Translations under genes and position numbers: made by a program
Shown here: piece after piece, positions 17,574 through 26,858 of the stretch
Layout of the letters: every line of letters begins with the position of its first letter
Position numbering within the stretch: the first letter of the stretch is position 1
NCBI GenBank assembly: GCA_902622515.1
Contig: CACNQE010000001.1
Span: forward strand, 307,931-371,930
Source of the DNA: an uncultured SAR116 cluster alpha proteobacterium
GTDB taxonomy: Bacteria; Pseudomonadota; Alphaproteobacteria; Puniceispirillales; Puniceispirillaceae
DNA: 64,000 nt
Direction of reading: 5' to 3'
The notes under the pieces: model-generated
Seen by the model: only the letters and a program-made list of their open reading frames with translations
What the model was told of the DNA's origin: nothing
Database searches by the model: none

Positions 17574-20339
17574 ATGCCCGATTCAAGCGAAAACAGAAAA
17601 AAACAAATATTTCTGGAAAAGCGCCAATTATTTTTTTGCGAAAAGATTGTATCAAAAGTAGTGCATGAGCATCTAATTGAATATTCGCCTGATACGAATA
17701 AAAATACCCTTGCAATGATTTTTTCAACTTGCCCCCACCTCTTCCATCTAAGTCAAATTTATGCAGGTAAATATTTAAAACAAATTTTAAATTCTAATTG
17801 GAAGACAGTTCTCAAGGAGATAAAAAGAGAATTCGAACAAAATATTTCATCTTTAACGGATGAGGAAGAAGCAACTCAAACAATCCGGCTTTATAAAAAT
17901 CAATCTAATTATGTTATTGCCATGAGTGAATTACTTGGATTTATGAGTATTGAAGATAGTTGCAAGCAATTGTCGGATCTTGGCGAATATACAATCCAGA
18001 AAACTGTAAATTTTCTTTTTCGACGAGAAGGTATCAAATCAACAAAAAACTTCGGTTTTACTATTTTAGCCTTGGGAAAGTTAGGAGCTAAAGAGCTGAA
18101 CTATTCCTCTGATTTAGATCTAATATTTTTGCATAAAACTAATAACATTTACGATAATAAAAAATTTATAGAATTGGGAAAAAAGCTCATACATATGCTG
18201 TCTACTCCCTCTAAAATTGGAAATGGTTGGCGCATAGACATGCGTCTTAGGCCTAACCCAAGCACTACTTCTGTTAGTTTAAATATAAATACTGCCATAA
18301 TTTATTATGAGAGTATAGCAAGGTCATGGGAAAGAGCAGCATTTCTTAGAGCAAGACCCATAGCTGGAGATCTAAAACTTGCAAAAGGTTTTTTATCAAA
18401 AATCGAACCCTTTATATGGAGAAACACACTCGACTATACCGTTGTGGAGGATTTACAAAATTGGCTACGACACTATCCCATACCAAAAGACTATCTAGGT
18501 TTTGACGTGAAATTGGGAGCCTTTGGAATTCGTCATGTCGAAATAATCACTCATGTCTTACAACTACTCGGAGGAGGTCGCAATTTAAGTCTCCGCACAC
18601 AGAATACCAGCAATGCCCTTATTGAACTTGAAAATTATCAATGGATAAGTAAGGGCAAAGCAAATGATTTAATTAGCTGCTACTATGCTTGGAGAAGAAT
18701 AGAACATAGACTTCAATATCAAAGGGACAACCAAACTCATAAACTTCCAAAACTAGAATTGGATTTTGAAAAGTTTTCCTATCTAATGGGATGTAGAAGC
18801 TCTCTTGAATTTAAAAAAACATTACAAGAATTACAGCAATTCACGAAAATTTCTGCTTCACACCCAATTTTAGATGAAATGGTATCTAAGAAAGCGAATA
18901 TAAATTCAACTTATGTCACACTACCACAAGACCCAGAATTTATTCTTGAGTGGATATCGCAGCTTGGTTTTAAAAATGAAAAATTCATACAAAAGACTAT
19001 ACAAGGATGGCTCAGTGGAAGCGTAGCCGCTACCTCAAGTGAAAGAGCAAGAACCTATCTTATAAGATTACTACCCAAAATGTTGCTTGAAATTGCAAAG
19101 GCTGATTTTCCTGATGCAGCTTTTGCTGCTTTTCAAGACATTATTTCTAGTTTACCGGCCGGTGTTCAAATATTTGCGCTTCTTGAAAACAATCCAATAC
19201 TTGTTAGTCTTTTATCTAATATACTCGTAAAAGCACCACGTCTTACCGAAATTCTTCGATATAATACTTATTTATTAGATGATTTACTAGAAAATCAGTT
19301 TTTTAACAAACTTCCTGATAAGACTTTAGTTGCTAAGATAATTCAAGATGAAATAAAAAATGTCTCAATAGAAAGGGCACTTGACCTTATTCGAAAACGA
19401 AATAGGAGTTGGCAATTTCAGGCAGATGTTCATCTTCTTGAAGAGATATCAGAGGTACATGAGATTGCATATTTTAGGAGTATTATTGCTAGTGAATGCC
19501 TCTGTCAGATAAATCAACTAGCTTTAAAAGATTTTACTACAAGACATGGATTTATTGAAAATGACTTTGAAATAATCGCCCTAGGTAGATTAGCAGATTG
19601 CAAACTTACAGCACAATCGGATCTTGATTTAATTTTTGTGTATGATAATGAGAAGAGTCTGCATAATCAAATAAAATTGGACACAAGTAGTTATTTCATT
19701 CGCCTTACTCAGTTAATCAATAACTGGATGACCTTCAAAACATCCCACGGTAGCTTATATGAACTTGATTTAAGATTACGTCCCGATGGTAACGCTGGGC
19801 CATTAGCGGTTAGTATTGAACGTTTTTCATCCTATTATGAAAATGAGGCTTGGATATGGGAATTTTTCGCTTTAAGAAACGCGCGTTTACTTCTTAATGG
19901 CAATAATTTTTCTGACAAAATAGTGCCTGTACTCAAGTATATGCAATCACGCGTTTTTAAATCGGACGAATTGAAAGCGGCCTTTGCAGAAATATTAAAT
20001 AAAAGAAAAGCGGAAATTTACCCTTTCTGGAATTTAAAACAACAGCATGGTGGGTTATTGGACTGTTCAATTGCCCAATATATGTTAGGGACATTTGAAA
20101 AAAAAAAATATCCATTGATATCAAACAAATTAAATCAAATACACTTGCGTTTAGATACCCTTATTCAGCAGCTATCAACGCGACTAGTCTCTTACCATCA
20201 TAATGAATTACCTAAACGAGTAATTCATTTCATAGCAATCCAACTAAATTATGAAAATGCTGAAACTTTAAAGAGACAAGTCACTGAAGATTTTCGCATC
20301 GTTAAAAAAATTCTCACCATTTTATTTAAAGATAATTAA
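17574..20339 (+). CDS. glnE: Glutamine synthetase adenylyltransferase / adenylyl-removing enzyme
   Basis: GlnE adds AMP to, and removes it from, a Tyr of glutamine synthetase, switching the enzyme off or on according to PII and glutamine. The 921-aa protein has both nucleotidyltransferase domains. The N-terminal de-adenylylase has ALGKLGAKELNYSSDLDLIF (about residue 163) and the C-terminal adenylylase ALGRLADCKLTAQSDLDLIF (about residue 667). Each keeps the DLDL metal-binding acids. Helical GlnE domains follow each. ATG 17574 is 40 bases after the MATE stop. GlnK (25205-25543) is its expected regulatory partner. Confidence 0.95.
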   Translation: MPDSSENRKKQIFLEKRQLFFCEKIVSKVVHEHLIEYSPDTNKNTLAMIFSTCPHLFHLSQIYAGKYLKQILNSNWKTVLKEIKREFEQNISSLTDEEEATQTIRLYKNQSNYVIAMSELLGFMSIEDSCKQLSDLGEYTIQKTVNFLFRREGIKSTKNFGFTILALGKLGAKELNYSSDLDLIFLHKTNNIYDNKKFIELGKKLIHMLSTPSKIGNGWRIDMRLRPNPSTTSVSLNINTAIIYYESIARSWERAAFLRARPIAGDLKLAKGFLSKIEPFIWRNTLDYTVVEDLQNWLRHYPIPKDYLGFDVKLGAFGIRHVEIITHVLQLLGGGRNLSLRTQNTSNALIELENYQWISKGKANDLISCYYAWRRIEHRLQYQRDNQTHKLPKLELDFEKFSYLMGCRSSLEFKKTLQELQQFTKISASHPILDEMVSKKANINSTYVTLPQDPEFILEWISQLGFKNEKFIQKTIQGWLSGSVAATSSERARTYLIRLLPKMLLEIAKADFPDAAFAAFQDIISSLPAGVQIFALLENNPILVSLLSNILVKAPRLTEILRYNTYLLDDLLENQFFNKLPDKTLVAKIIQDEIKNVSIERALDLIRKRNRSWQFQADVHLLEEISEVHEIAYFRSIIASECLCQINQLALKDFTTRHGFIENDFEIIALGRLADCKLTAQSDLDLIFVYDNEKSLHNQIKLDTSSYFIRLTQLINNWMTFKTSHGSLYELDLRLRPDGNAGPLAVSIERFSSYYENEAWIWEFFALRNARLLLNGNNFSDKIVPVLKYMQSRVFKSDELKAAFAEILNKRKAEIYPFWNLKQQHGGLLDCSIAQYMLGTFEKKKYPLISNKLNQIHLRLDTLIQQLSTRLVSYHHNELPKRVIHFIAIQLNYENAETLKRQVTEDFRIVKKILTILFKDN

Positions 20340-20553
20340 AATAGTAAATTCTTAATTCAGAATTAACCTGTTCCAAAAATACTCTCATAATGAATGTAGA
20401 TATCTGATAAACGACTAGTTTATGACGCAAATAAGAGAGCGCAGATTAATAAATGAATATAGCGAATATTATCAATATCAAGCTGATTAAAATTTATCAA
20501 ATATAAAACTTTTTTTTGTGTTTTTACTATAGCTGAACTTGAGAAGAAATTCG

Positions 20554-21861
20554 ATGATACGTTCTCTTTTATCGACTTGGCCACTATTTTTTGGTCTCGC
20601 ATTAATCATGATTGGAAATGGAATACAAATAGTTCTTTTGGGATTGCGAGCATCTGCGTCTGGCTACAGTAACCTGATTACAGGAATAATGATGGGGGGA
20701 TATTTTCTTGGCATTTTTATTGGCTCCATGGTTGTACCAAATACACTCTCTAAAGTTGGTCATATTAGAACCTTTGGAGCTCTCGCCGCAATTGCATCTG
20801 CAAGTATTCTAATGCATTTGATACTTTCTGACGCCGTTTCCTGGAGTTTTTTGCGAGTTTTTACAGGTTTTTGCTATGCTGGAATGTATATCGTTGTTGA
20901 AAGTTGGTTAAACGAAAAAGCAACAAATGAAACAAGGGGGCAAATATTGTCAATATATATGATAATTACAATGACAGGTCTTGGCGTTGGTCAATTGATA
21001 AGTGGATTTGATGATGGTATCTCTTACAACCTTTTTCTTATAGCATCCGTGCTAATCTCCTTAGCAGTTGTACCAATTTTGATAACTGCTTCAAAAGCAC
21101 CTGATTTTGAAGCACCAGAAATGATATCAATACACAGATTAATTCAAATCTCACCCTTAGCATTAGTGGGATTATTTGTTACTGGAATCGTTGTTGCAAT
21201 GCTATTTGGAATTGGATCAATTTACGCCAAAAATATTGGCCTTAACACACTGCAAACGTCTTTATTTATGGCAAGCACAACTGTAGGTGTTTTTTGTCTT
21301 CAATATCCACTTGGAAAGATTTCCGATAAATTTGATAGACGTGCTGTCATTCTTGGAATTTGTTTAAGCGCGGCAATTTTTGCTCTAGTACTTAGTTTAT
21401 TGGAAAAAAATAACTTTATCTTTTTGTTGTTATTTATGAGTTTATATGGCGGGACTTCACTTGCTCTTTATTCCCTTTTTATTGCACACGCAAATGATTA
21501 TCTGCCACCCTCACAAATGGTTAGCACCTCATCTTCATTGGTAATGGTCAACGGCATCGGCGCTGTCATTGGTGCGCCAATAGTAGCAGCATCAATGGAC
21601 CTTTTGGGTAACTGGTCCTATTTTATTTTAATAGGAATCTTTCATATTGGATTAGCATTATTTATTGGATATCGAATGAGTGTTCGGCCATCCATACCAA
21701 CCGAAGCGCAAGGTCCCCTGGTGTTATTGCCGGAAACCGCTACTGCAACAGCTGTATCACTCAATCCAGAGGCAGAATGGGTTGAAACTAACCCTGATAT
21801 GAATACGGAAGCAAATTCTCTTCAGAATAATCGGTACTTTCAAAAGGATATAAATCAGTAA
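20554..21861 (+). CDS. MFS transporter (YcaD-like)
   Basis: A 435-aa, twelve-span major facilitator. The opening WPLFFGLALIMIGNGIQIVLLGLRA and the later MYIVVESWLNEKATNETRGQ in spans 4-5 are typical of the YcaD branch, whose substrates are unknown. The loop after span 8 keeps a motif-A-like SDKFDRRAV. The C-terminal 60 residues are hydrophilic and acidic (SLNPEAEWVETNPDMN) and lie in the cytoplasm. ATG 20554 has AGAAG nine bases upstream; a TTG at 20539 is less likely. Confidence 0.88.
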   Translation: MIRSLLSTWPLFFGLALIMIGNGIQIVLLGLRASASGYSNLITGIMMGGYFLGIFIGSMVVPNTLSKVGHIRTFGALAAIASASILMHLILSDAVSWSFLRVFTGFCYAGMYIVVESWLNEKATNETRGQILSIYMIITMTGLGVGQLISGFDDGISYNLFLIASVLISLAVVPILITASKAPDFEAPEMISIHRLIQISPLALVGLFVTGIVVAMLFGIGSIYAKNIGLNTLQTSLFMASTTVGVFCLQYPLGKISDKFDRRAVILGICLSAAIFALVLSLLEKNNFIFLLLFMSLYGGTSLALYSLFIAHANDYLPPSQMVSTSSSLVMVNGIGAVIGAPIVAASMDLLGNWSYFILIGIFHIGLALFIGYRMSVRPSIPTEAQGPLVLLPETATATAVSLNPEAEWVETNPDMNTEANSLQNNRYFQKDINQ

Positions 21862-21881
21862 AAGAATTTTTTTTATAACAT

Positions 21882-22301
21882 TTATAAAAGGCCTAACTCC
21901 CTTAGTTCTCTAATAAGCGAAACTGGCAATGGCATTTCATCTATCTCATCAGTAGGCATATCAGCTGGAACATCTATATCCTCTAAGTATCGCCATCCTT
22001 GAAATATTCTGACTTTCTTTGGCAAGACTGGCACCAATCCAGGTACCAAAACTATTCCACATTTCGGCTTTGAGTCAGTCTGCGATACCTCCACAAATTC
22101 TTTTATTGGTTGGCGTGCTACCATCTGTCCTTTTATTATCCAATATAAGCTACCACCATCCAGAAGCTCATCTTTTCGTCTTGGCCAGTTTCGTGTTGGA
22201 TGCATTAATTTTCTACCAGCATCTACAACTTTTTTTTGTCTAGAAATAAGGGAATCCAATGATTCTGTTCCCACAGATAATTTCTTTAGATGAACAGTCA
22301 T
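21882..22301 (-). CDS. DUF1489-family protein
   Basis: A 139-aa protein matching DUF1489, a conserved alphaproteobacterial family of unknown function. Family features are MTVHLKKLSVGTESLDSL at the start, TRNWPRRKDELLDGGSLYWIIKG in the middle, and VRIFQGWRYLEDIDVPAD near the end. It is soluble with no signal peptide. The ATG at 22301 is chosen because the family begins there; upstream codons to 22385 add unrelated residues. It converges on the MFS gene. The 335-base stretch to the threonine aldolase (22302-22636) shows no gene. Confidence 0.9.
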   Translation of the reverse strand: MTVHLKKLSVGTESLDSLISRQKKVVDAGRKLMHPTRNWPRRKDELLDGGSLYWIIKGQMVARQPIKEFVEVSQTDSKPKCGIVLVPGLVPVLPKKVRIFQGWRYLEDIDVPADMPTDEIDEMPLPVSLIRELRELGLL

Positions 22302-22636
22302 CTTCAATACCCTATTAATGATTATATTTAACCGTTTTATGCTAGATTGCTGACAATGTTGAAAAGTATTAATACCAAAAATCAAGAGATAAATTCAAGA
22401 GTTAGCAGGGAAAAATAAAACAAATCACCTTAACCAGCTCTGCCATTTAAGCGCTTCGGAATATCAGTGGCACTTGTACTATTAAAGAAACAAATTTTGC
22501 TTTATTTCATACTTTTTATCTCATGAACTTAACCGCCCCCTATATCTGACTTTAAATCCGAAATATAAACCAATTTTGAGAGATATTATTAAAAATAATT
22601 TGTGTTATAGGTTATCTTTGATAAGGGAGTTAATTT

Positions 22637-23680
22637 TTAAAAATTATTACAGATGTTTATCAGTTTAATAATATCTTCATCATCTATATCCAAGTGAACA
22701 ACAAAACGAAATCTAGACCTAATTTCACCATCTATAATAATTTTCTCTGGGAAATTAACTCTAACATAGTTATTCGATAAGTGCGAATGCATTTCCTTGG
22801 CTTTTTCGGGACCTATGTCTGCATAAACTATGTTTGTGTCAATAATATTTAATGGCACCTCAAAATGAGTGTTTTTAGAGAGCTGTTCTGCAAGATTGTA
22901 AGCATTCTCGTGGTCTTTGCTTAACCTTTGCAAATTATGCTCTACCGCGTATAAACCAGCAGCAGCTAGAATACCGGACTGGCGCATGCCTCCACCAAGT
23001 TGTTTACGAATACGACGCGCTCTTTCGATAAAATCTGGGCCTCCTACCAACACAGACCCAACAGGTGCCCCTAAACCTTTAGATAAACACAAAGATATAG
23101 TGTCAAAAAGCTTACCATAGGTTTTGAAACTAATTCCAGTTTTGACAACAGCGTTCGCTAACCGAGCTCCATCAAGATGAGTAGATAAATTATTTAAACG
23201 AGCGATCTGCGTTAAATCTTTTAATTTCTCCATTGGCTGCACAATTCCACAAAATGTATTCTCCAGAGATAAAAGTTTTGTTGTGGGCTCGTGATTGCTG
23301 CCCCTTTTTATTGATAGGGTTAACTCTTCTAAATTAATTCCTCCTGTTTCATCCGTCATTAACGGATTTACAATAATACCACCTAATGTGCTTGCTCCGC
23401 CTCCTTCCCAAGCGAAAATATGATATTCTTTACCAGTGATAACTTCTTCCCCTCGTTGACAATGAGTTAGGAGTGCAATTAGATTTGATTGTGTGCCTGA
23501 GGGCAAAAAAAGTGCTGATGGCTTATCAAAAAGATAAGCTATTTTTTCTTCGAGCGCTTTAACTGTAAGGTCGTCGCCGTAATCATCGTCACCCACAATA
23601 GCCTGACACATTGCCTCACGCATGGCTGATGATGGATTTGTTACAGTATCACTGCGAAAATCAGATATTTCATTGTTCAT
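22637..23680 (-). CDS. ltaE: Low-specificity L-threonine aldolase
   Basis: A PLP enzyme (347 aa, fold type I) that splits L-threonine or L-allo-threonine into glycine and acetaldehyde. The start SDFRSDTVTNPSSAMREAM is the family signature. The PLP-stacking region is in ALFLPSGTQSN and YHIFAWEGGGAS, the conserved Asp170-Gly-Ala-Arg precedes strand 6, and the Schiff-base Lys201 sits in CLSKGLGAPVGS. The length is normal. It stands alone on the minus strand, between DUF1489 and the amtB terminator. A glycine-forming role is the plain reading. Confidence 0.93.
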   Translation of the reverse strand: MNNEISDFRSDTVTNPSSAMREAMCQAIVGDDDYGDDLTVKALEEKIAYLFDKPSALFLPSGTQSNLIALLTHCQRGEEVITGKEYHIFAWEGGGASTLGGIIVNPLMTDETGGINLEELTLSIKRGSNHEPTTKLLSLENTFCGIVQPMEKLKDLTQIARLNNLSTHLDGARLANAVVKTGISFKTYGKLFDTISLCLSKGLGAPVGSVLVGGPDFIERARRIRKQLGGGMRQSGILAAAGLYAVEHNLQRLSKDHENAYNLAEQLSKNTHFEVPLNIIDTNIVYADIGPEKAKEMHSHLSNNYVRVNFPEKIIIDGEIRSRFRFVVHLDIDDEDIIKLINICNNF

Positions 23681-23810
23681 ATTTAATTATCTCTTTATAT
23701 ATTTCAGCTAAAACTATTTACGAATAATCTTTATATTACCTCCCTAAACATACTTTACAGAAAAAAATGACAATATCATTTCAATTCATAAATTTTTTAA
23801 CCCCACTGAA

Positions 23811-23846
23811 AAAAAAACGGCTCCCAAATTGGAGAGCCGTTTTTAA
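23811..23846 (-). terminator. Rho-independent terminator of glnK-amtB
   Basis: Arms AAAAACGGCTC and GAGCCGTTTTT enclose a short AT loop, giving a stem with a G+C core flanked by A and T runs on either strand. It lies about 20 bases beyond the amtB stop at 23865. Because the flanks are A/T runs it could work in both directions. Confidence 0.88.
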
Positions 23847-23864
23847 ATATAATGTTATTATAAA

Positions 23865-25163
23865 TTAGCTTGTAAATTCTGGGTATGCCTCCAAGCCATT
23901 CTCAGATTTATCTAAACCATCTATTTCAGATTGCTCATCTGACCTAACTCCCATCAATAACTTTATAACATACCAGGCTACCGCGGATGTGACAATTGTA
24001 AATGCACCTATAGCAAAGATGCCGTAAAGTTGCGCTCCGAGTGTTGCATCTGAGTTTGACAAAACAACTGCTATAGTGCCCCAAATACCTGCGACAAGGT
24101 GAACAGGTATTGCACCAACTACATCATCAATTTTTAACTTATCCAATAGTGGCACTGTGAGTATAACAAGAGCACTTCCAACACCACCAATGAAAATAGC
24201 TTGTATTGGTGATGGAGCTAATGGTTCGGCAGTTATTGCTACTAATCCGCCAAGAGCTCCATTTAATGCCATTGTAAGATCGACCTTACCATATAAAATG
24301 GTTGTTCCAATTATGGCGACCACAACTCCTGCTGCTGCAGCCAAATTTGTGTTAATGTAGATGTTACTAATAGCATCTACATCCGCAGCTGATCCCATTG
24401 CTAGCTGGGAGCCACCGTTAAATCCAAACCATCCAAACCACAAAAGGAATGTCCCTAATGTAGCTAATGGTAAGTTTGATCCCGGCATTGGTTTCACTTT
24501 ACCATCATCAGTATATTTTCCTGAACGCGAACCAATAATTAAGCACCCTGTCAATGCTGCCCACCCTCCTACTGAATGGACTATTGTAGAGCCTGCAAAG
24601 TCAAGGAATCCTGCCTCAGACAAATAGCCGCCACCCCAAGACCAACTGCCTTGGATCGGATAAATCAATCCAGTCAAAATGACGACAAAAACCAAAAAAG
24701 AGGTTAGCTTGACCCGCTCTGCGACGGCTCCAGAAACGATAGAAGCAGCTGTCGCTACAAATACCATTTGAAAAAACCAATCTGACCCTGAGGAATATCC
24801 ATCTTCAACTGAAGGTTCAGACGGGCTCCAAAAGGAAAATGAACCAATAAAACCATTAACATCCATATACATTAAGTTGTAGCCAACTATGGCATACATA
24901 AGCCCAGCAATGGCATATAACGATATATTTTTAGTACACTGCACAGTGGCATTTTTCGACCGAACTAACCCGCCTTCAAGCATACAAAATCCAGCTGCCA
25001 TTAATGCAACCATAAACCCATGAATTAGAAACGAAAAGCTATTAAATATGTATGCTGTTTCAGCATCTGGGGCTGCCATGGCTGCTGAAGGTATTACCAA
25101 CGAAATTGGCAACGAACCTCCAATTATGGCCAAAAACCTTTGCCATTTTAAATTTTTAATCAT
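23865..25163 (-). CDS. amtB: Ammonium transporter
   Basis: AmtB conducts ammonium across the inner membrane and is gated by PII. The 432-aa protein starts with a cleavable-looking signal peptide (ending SAAMAAP near residue 31), as in E. coli AmtB. Eleven spans follow. The twin pore histidines are in TIVHSVGGWAAL and IPVHLVAGIWGT, and the periplasmic gate Phe/Trp region is in FQMVFVATAASIVSGA. The acidic cytoplasmic tail would face GlnK. It lies 41 bases downstream of glnK and both share one transcript ending at 23811-23846. Confidence 0.95.
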   Translation of the reverse strand: MIKNLKWQRFLAIIGGSLPISLVIPSAAMAAPDAETAYIFNSFSFLIHGFMVALMAAGFCMLEGGLVRSKNATVQCTKNISLYAIAGLMYAIVGYNLMYMDVNGFIGSFSFWSPSEPSVEDGYSSGSDWFFQMVFVATAASIVSGAVAERVKLTSFLVFVVILTGLIYPIQGSWSWGGGYLSEAGFLDFAGSTIVHSVGGWAALTGCLIIGSRSGKYTDDGKVKPMPGSNLPLATLGTFLLWFGWFGFNGGSQLAMGSAADVDAISNIYINTNLAAAAGVVVAIIGTTILYGKVDLTMALNGALGGLVAITAEPLAPSPIQAIFIGGVGSALVILTVPLLDKLKIDDVVGAIPVHLVAGIWGTIAVVLSNSDATLGAQLYGIFAIGAFTIVTSAVAWYVIKLLMGVRSDEQSEIDGLDKSENGLEAYPEFTS

Positions 25164-25204
25164 GTTAATCTCCTTAGTAATATTAAGTTAAACTATAAAT
25201 CTAT

Positions 25205-25543
25205 CTACAGAGCGCTACTTCCGGTTTCGCCTGTGCGAATACGGATAGCCTCTTGCAGGTCCAAAACAAATATTTTGCCATCACCAATTTTACCCGTTTC
25301 TGAAGTTGATTTAATTGCACTAACAACTGCCTCTTCAGCGGACTTTTCTACTGCTATTTCAATTTTAGTTTTCGGTATAAAGTTAACTGTATATTCTGCG
25401 CCTCGATACATTTCACTCTTACCCATTTGGCGTCCATAACCCTGGACTTCGCTAACAGTCATACCTGCTATGTCGATATTTTTGAGTGCCTCATGCACGG
25501 CTTCCAGCTTACTTGGTTGGATTATCGCTATGATGTATTTCAT
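25205..25543 (-). CDS. glnK: PII nitrogen regulatory protein GlnK
   Basis: A 112-aa PII trimer subunit that senses 2-oxoglutarate and ATP/ADP. The T-loop is complete, with the uridylylation site Tyr51 in YRGAEYTVNF, and the B-loop reads TGKIGDGKIFV. PII proteins block AmtB and steer GlnE and NtrB; amtB is directly downstream and glnE lies 5 kb away. Pairing with amtB favours GlnK over GlnB. I could not find a convincing sigma-54 promoter in the 200 bases upstream, so the usual NtrC control is not evident. Confidence 0.95.
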   Translation of the reverse strand: MKYIIAIIQPSKLEAVHEALKNIDIAGMTVSEVQGYGRQMGKSEMYRGAEYTVNFIPKTKIEIAVEKSAEEAVVSAIKSTSETGKIGDGKIFVLDLQEAIRIRTGETGSSAL

Positions 25544-25708
25544 ATTATGTCCTCATATTACTGATTTTTCTGCATAACTGTTTTCGAACGAAGTCCAATT
25601 GAAAATTCAAAAGCAAAACCGAAATTAAACTTAAAGAATGTAAACTTCATAAAAAAATTACACAAAAGTTGATTAGCAAATTGATTTCATAAAGCATTCT
25701 GCTAAGTT

Positions 25709-25734
25709 TGCATTAATGCAGTGCATTTTTTGCA
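25709..25734. promoter_or_regulatory. Two adjacent TGCA dyads between glnK and the LysR gene
   Basis: TGCATTAATGCA (25709-25720) is a perfect 12-base palindrome, and one base later TGCATTTTTTGCA (25722-25734) is a second TGCA...TGCA dyad. The pair lies 52 bases before the chosen LysR start in the divergent intergenic region. It is a good candidate operator for that regulator, or for the control of glnK-amtB. Confidence 0.45.
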
Positions 25735-25785
25735 TCGCGGAAATAAATTATGACGATTTATATTTTTGATAGGACAAATTTTTTT

Positions 25786-26703
25786 ATGCGTTATCTAACC
25801 ACCCTTAAATATATAGATGTTGTTGCAAAAGAGGGATCCATTAGGAAAGCCGCTGACCGCCTCGCTATAACTTCGACTGCCCTTAATCGTAGAATATTAG
25901 CTATCGAAGACGAAATCGGACACCCTTTATTTGAGAGGACGCCTGCTGGTGTGCGTTTGAATACAGCAGGTGAGTTATTTGTTCAGCATATCCGTAATCA
26001 GATGTCGGATGTGAACCGAGTATTATCGCAAATATCAGATTTATCGGGAATACGACGAGGACACGTAAGAGTAAGTAGTGGTCCACAGACCATAAGCGTA
26101 TTCCTTCCAAAAGAAATTGCTCAATATCGTGAGAAACACCCTGGTGTGACATTTGAAGTCTTGAGACAAAATTCTCAGTCAGCAGTAGAATCGCTAGTAA
26201 ATCATGATACTGATACAGCCATTATTTTCGATTCCCTGCTTCCCTCTGATATACAAATTGTTGCAACAGTTACACAAGTTGTGCAAATCATAATGGCTCC
26301 TGAACATCCATTGGCAAATTATAAATCTTTAAGACTCCAAGATTGTCTCGCCTGGCCCATTTTAATGCCCAGTGAAAATGAAGGAATAAGAACACTTCTG
26401 AACGTTGGACAGGTTCAAAAGTCAACACCACTTCAAACGATAATTGAAGCAGACTCATTTGATATGATGGCAAATTACTTGATACATGAAAATGCCCTTG
26501 GTTTTCAAATTCCAATAAGCATTAGTGGACAATATGGGATTTATAGCCATCTAAAAGCGATACCAATTGACGTGCGTGACTGCAAGTCAGGTTTACTACA
26601 TATTGCTCAACTAAAAGGGAGGGTCTTGCCAGTTGCAGCAGCAAAGTTTCAAGACCAACTAGTGCAACGTCTCAACCTTACATTCCCAGAGGATACAAGA
26701 TAA
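25786..26703 (+). CDS. LysR-family transcriptional regulator
   Basis: A 305-aa LysR protein. The winged HTH is at residues 1-60: LKYIDVVAKEGSIRKAADRLAITS and NRRILAIEDEIGHPLFERTPAGVRLN. The periplasmic-binding-like effector domain starts at about residue 85 (RGHVRVSSGPQTISVFLPKEIAQYREKHPGV split in two). It is divergent from glnK-amtB, which makes that operon a possible target, but the effector is unknown. ATG 25786 is preferred because the HTH starts there; ATG 25750 would add 12 residues. Its transcript meets a terminator at 26702-26729. Confidence 0.9.
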   Translation: MRYLTTLKYIDVVAKEGSIRKAADRLAITSTALNRRILAIEDEIGHPLFERTPAGVRLNTAGELFVQHIRNQMSDVNRVLSQISDLSGIRRGHVRVSSGPQTISVFLPKEIAQYREKHPGVTFEVLRQNSQSAVESLVNHDTDTAIIFDSLLPSDIQIVATVTQVVQIIMAPEHPLANYKSLRLQDCLAWPILMPSENEGIRTLLNVGQVQKSTPLQTIIEADSFDMMANYLIHENALGFQIPISISGQYGIYSHLKAIPIDVRDCKSGLLHIAQLKGRVLPVAAAKFQDQLVQRLNLTFPEDTR

Positions 26704-26729
26704 AAAAAGAGAGGGTAATACCCCCTCTT
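26702..26729. terminator. Terminator shared by the LysR gene and an opposing 28-aa gene
   Basis: AGAGGG at 26710-26715 pairs with CCCTCT at 26723-26728 around a 7-base loop. On the minus strand it is followed by a run of seven Ts (26702-26708), a classic terminator for the short gene at 26757-26843. On the plus strand it directly follows the LysR stop but has no good T-run. Confidence 0.75.
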
Positions 26730-26756
26730 CCGTGTTTAGTGGTGATAATGAAATTA

Positions 26757-26843
26757 TTAAAAAGCGGCCCCCAGAAAGAAACTGTTCCTCTGCCAAGCCT
26801 TCATTCCTAAAATCACTACCACCATACTTTTAACACTCGACAT
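26757..26843 (-). CDS. 28-aa microprotein with consensus ribosome site and own terminator
   Basis: ATG 26843 to TAA 26757 encodes 28 residues: MSSVKSMVVVILGMK then AWQRNSFFLGAAF. The middle (MVVVILGM) and the tail (FFLGAAF) are hydrophobic around a polar WQRNS, so membrane contact is likely. The ribosome site AAAGGAGGTGATC (26846-26858) is a full complement of the 16S 3' end, far better than at any other gene here. A strong terminator begins 28 bases after the stop. It is a self-contained unit with no downstream gene on its strand, so it is not a leader peptide of an operon. I know no homologue. Confidence 0.7.
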   Translation of the reverse strand: MSSVKSMVVVILGMKAWQRNSFFLGAAF

Positions 26844-26845
26844 CA

Positions 26846-26858
26846 GATCACCTCCTTT
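26846..26858 (-). promoter_or_regulatory. Full-consensus Shine-Dalgarno of the 28-aa gene
   Basis: The minus strand reads AAAGGAGGTGATC, then TG and ATG. Ten or more contiguous bases can pair with the 16S rRNA 3' end and the GGAGG-to-ATG spacing is seven bases. Most genes in this window have weak or partial sites, so this decides the reading of 26757-26843 as translated. Confidence 0.75.

Noticed and set aside
22428..22444. Minus-strand GGCAGAGCTGGTTAAGG resembles a tRNA D-arm
   Set aside because: No anticodon stem, T-arm (GTTCRANNC) or acceptor pairing follows within 80 bases on either side.
25544..25785. Sigma-54 promoter for glnK-amtB
   Set aside because: No TGGCAC-N5-TTGCA-like element with GG and GC at -24/-12 spacing is visible on the minus strand.
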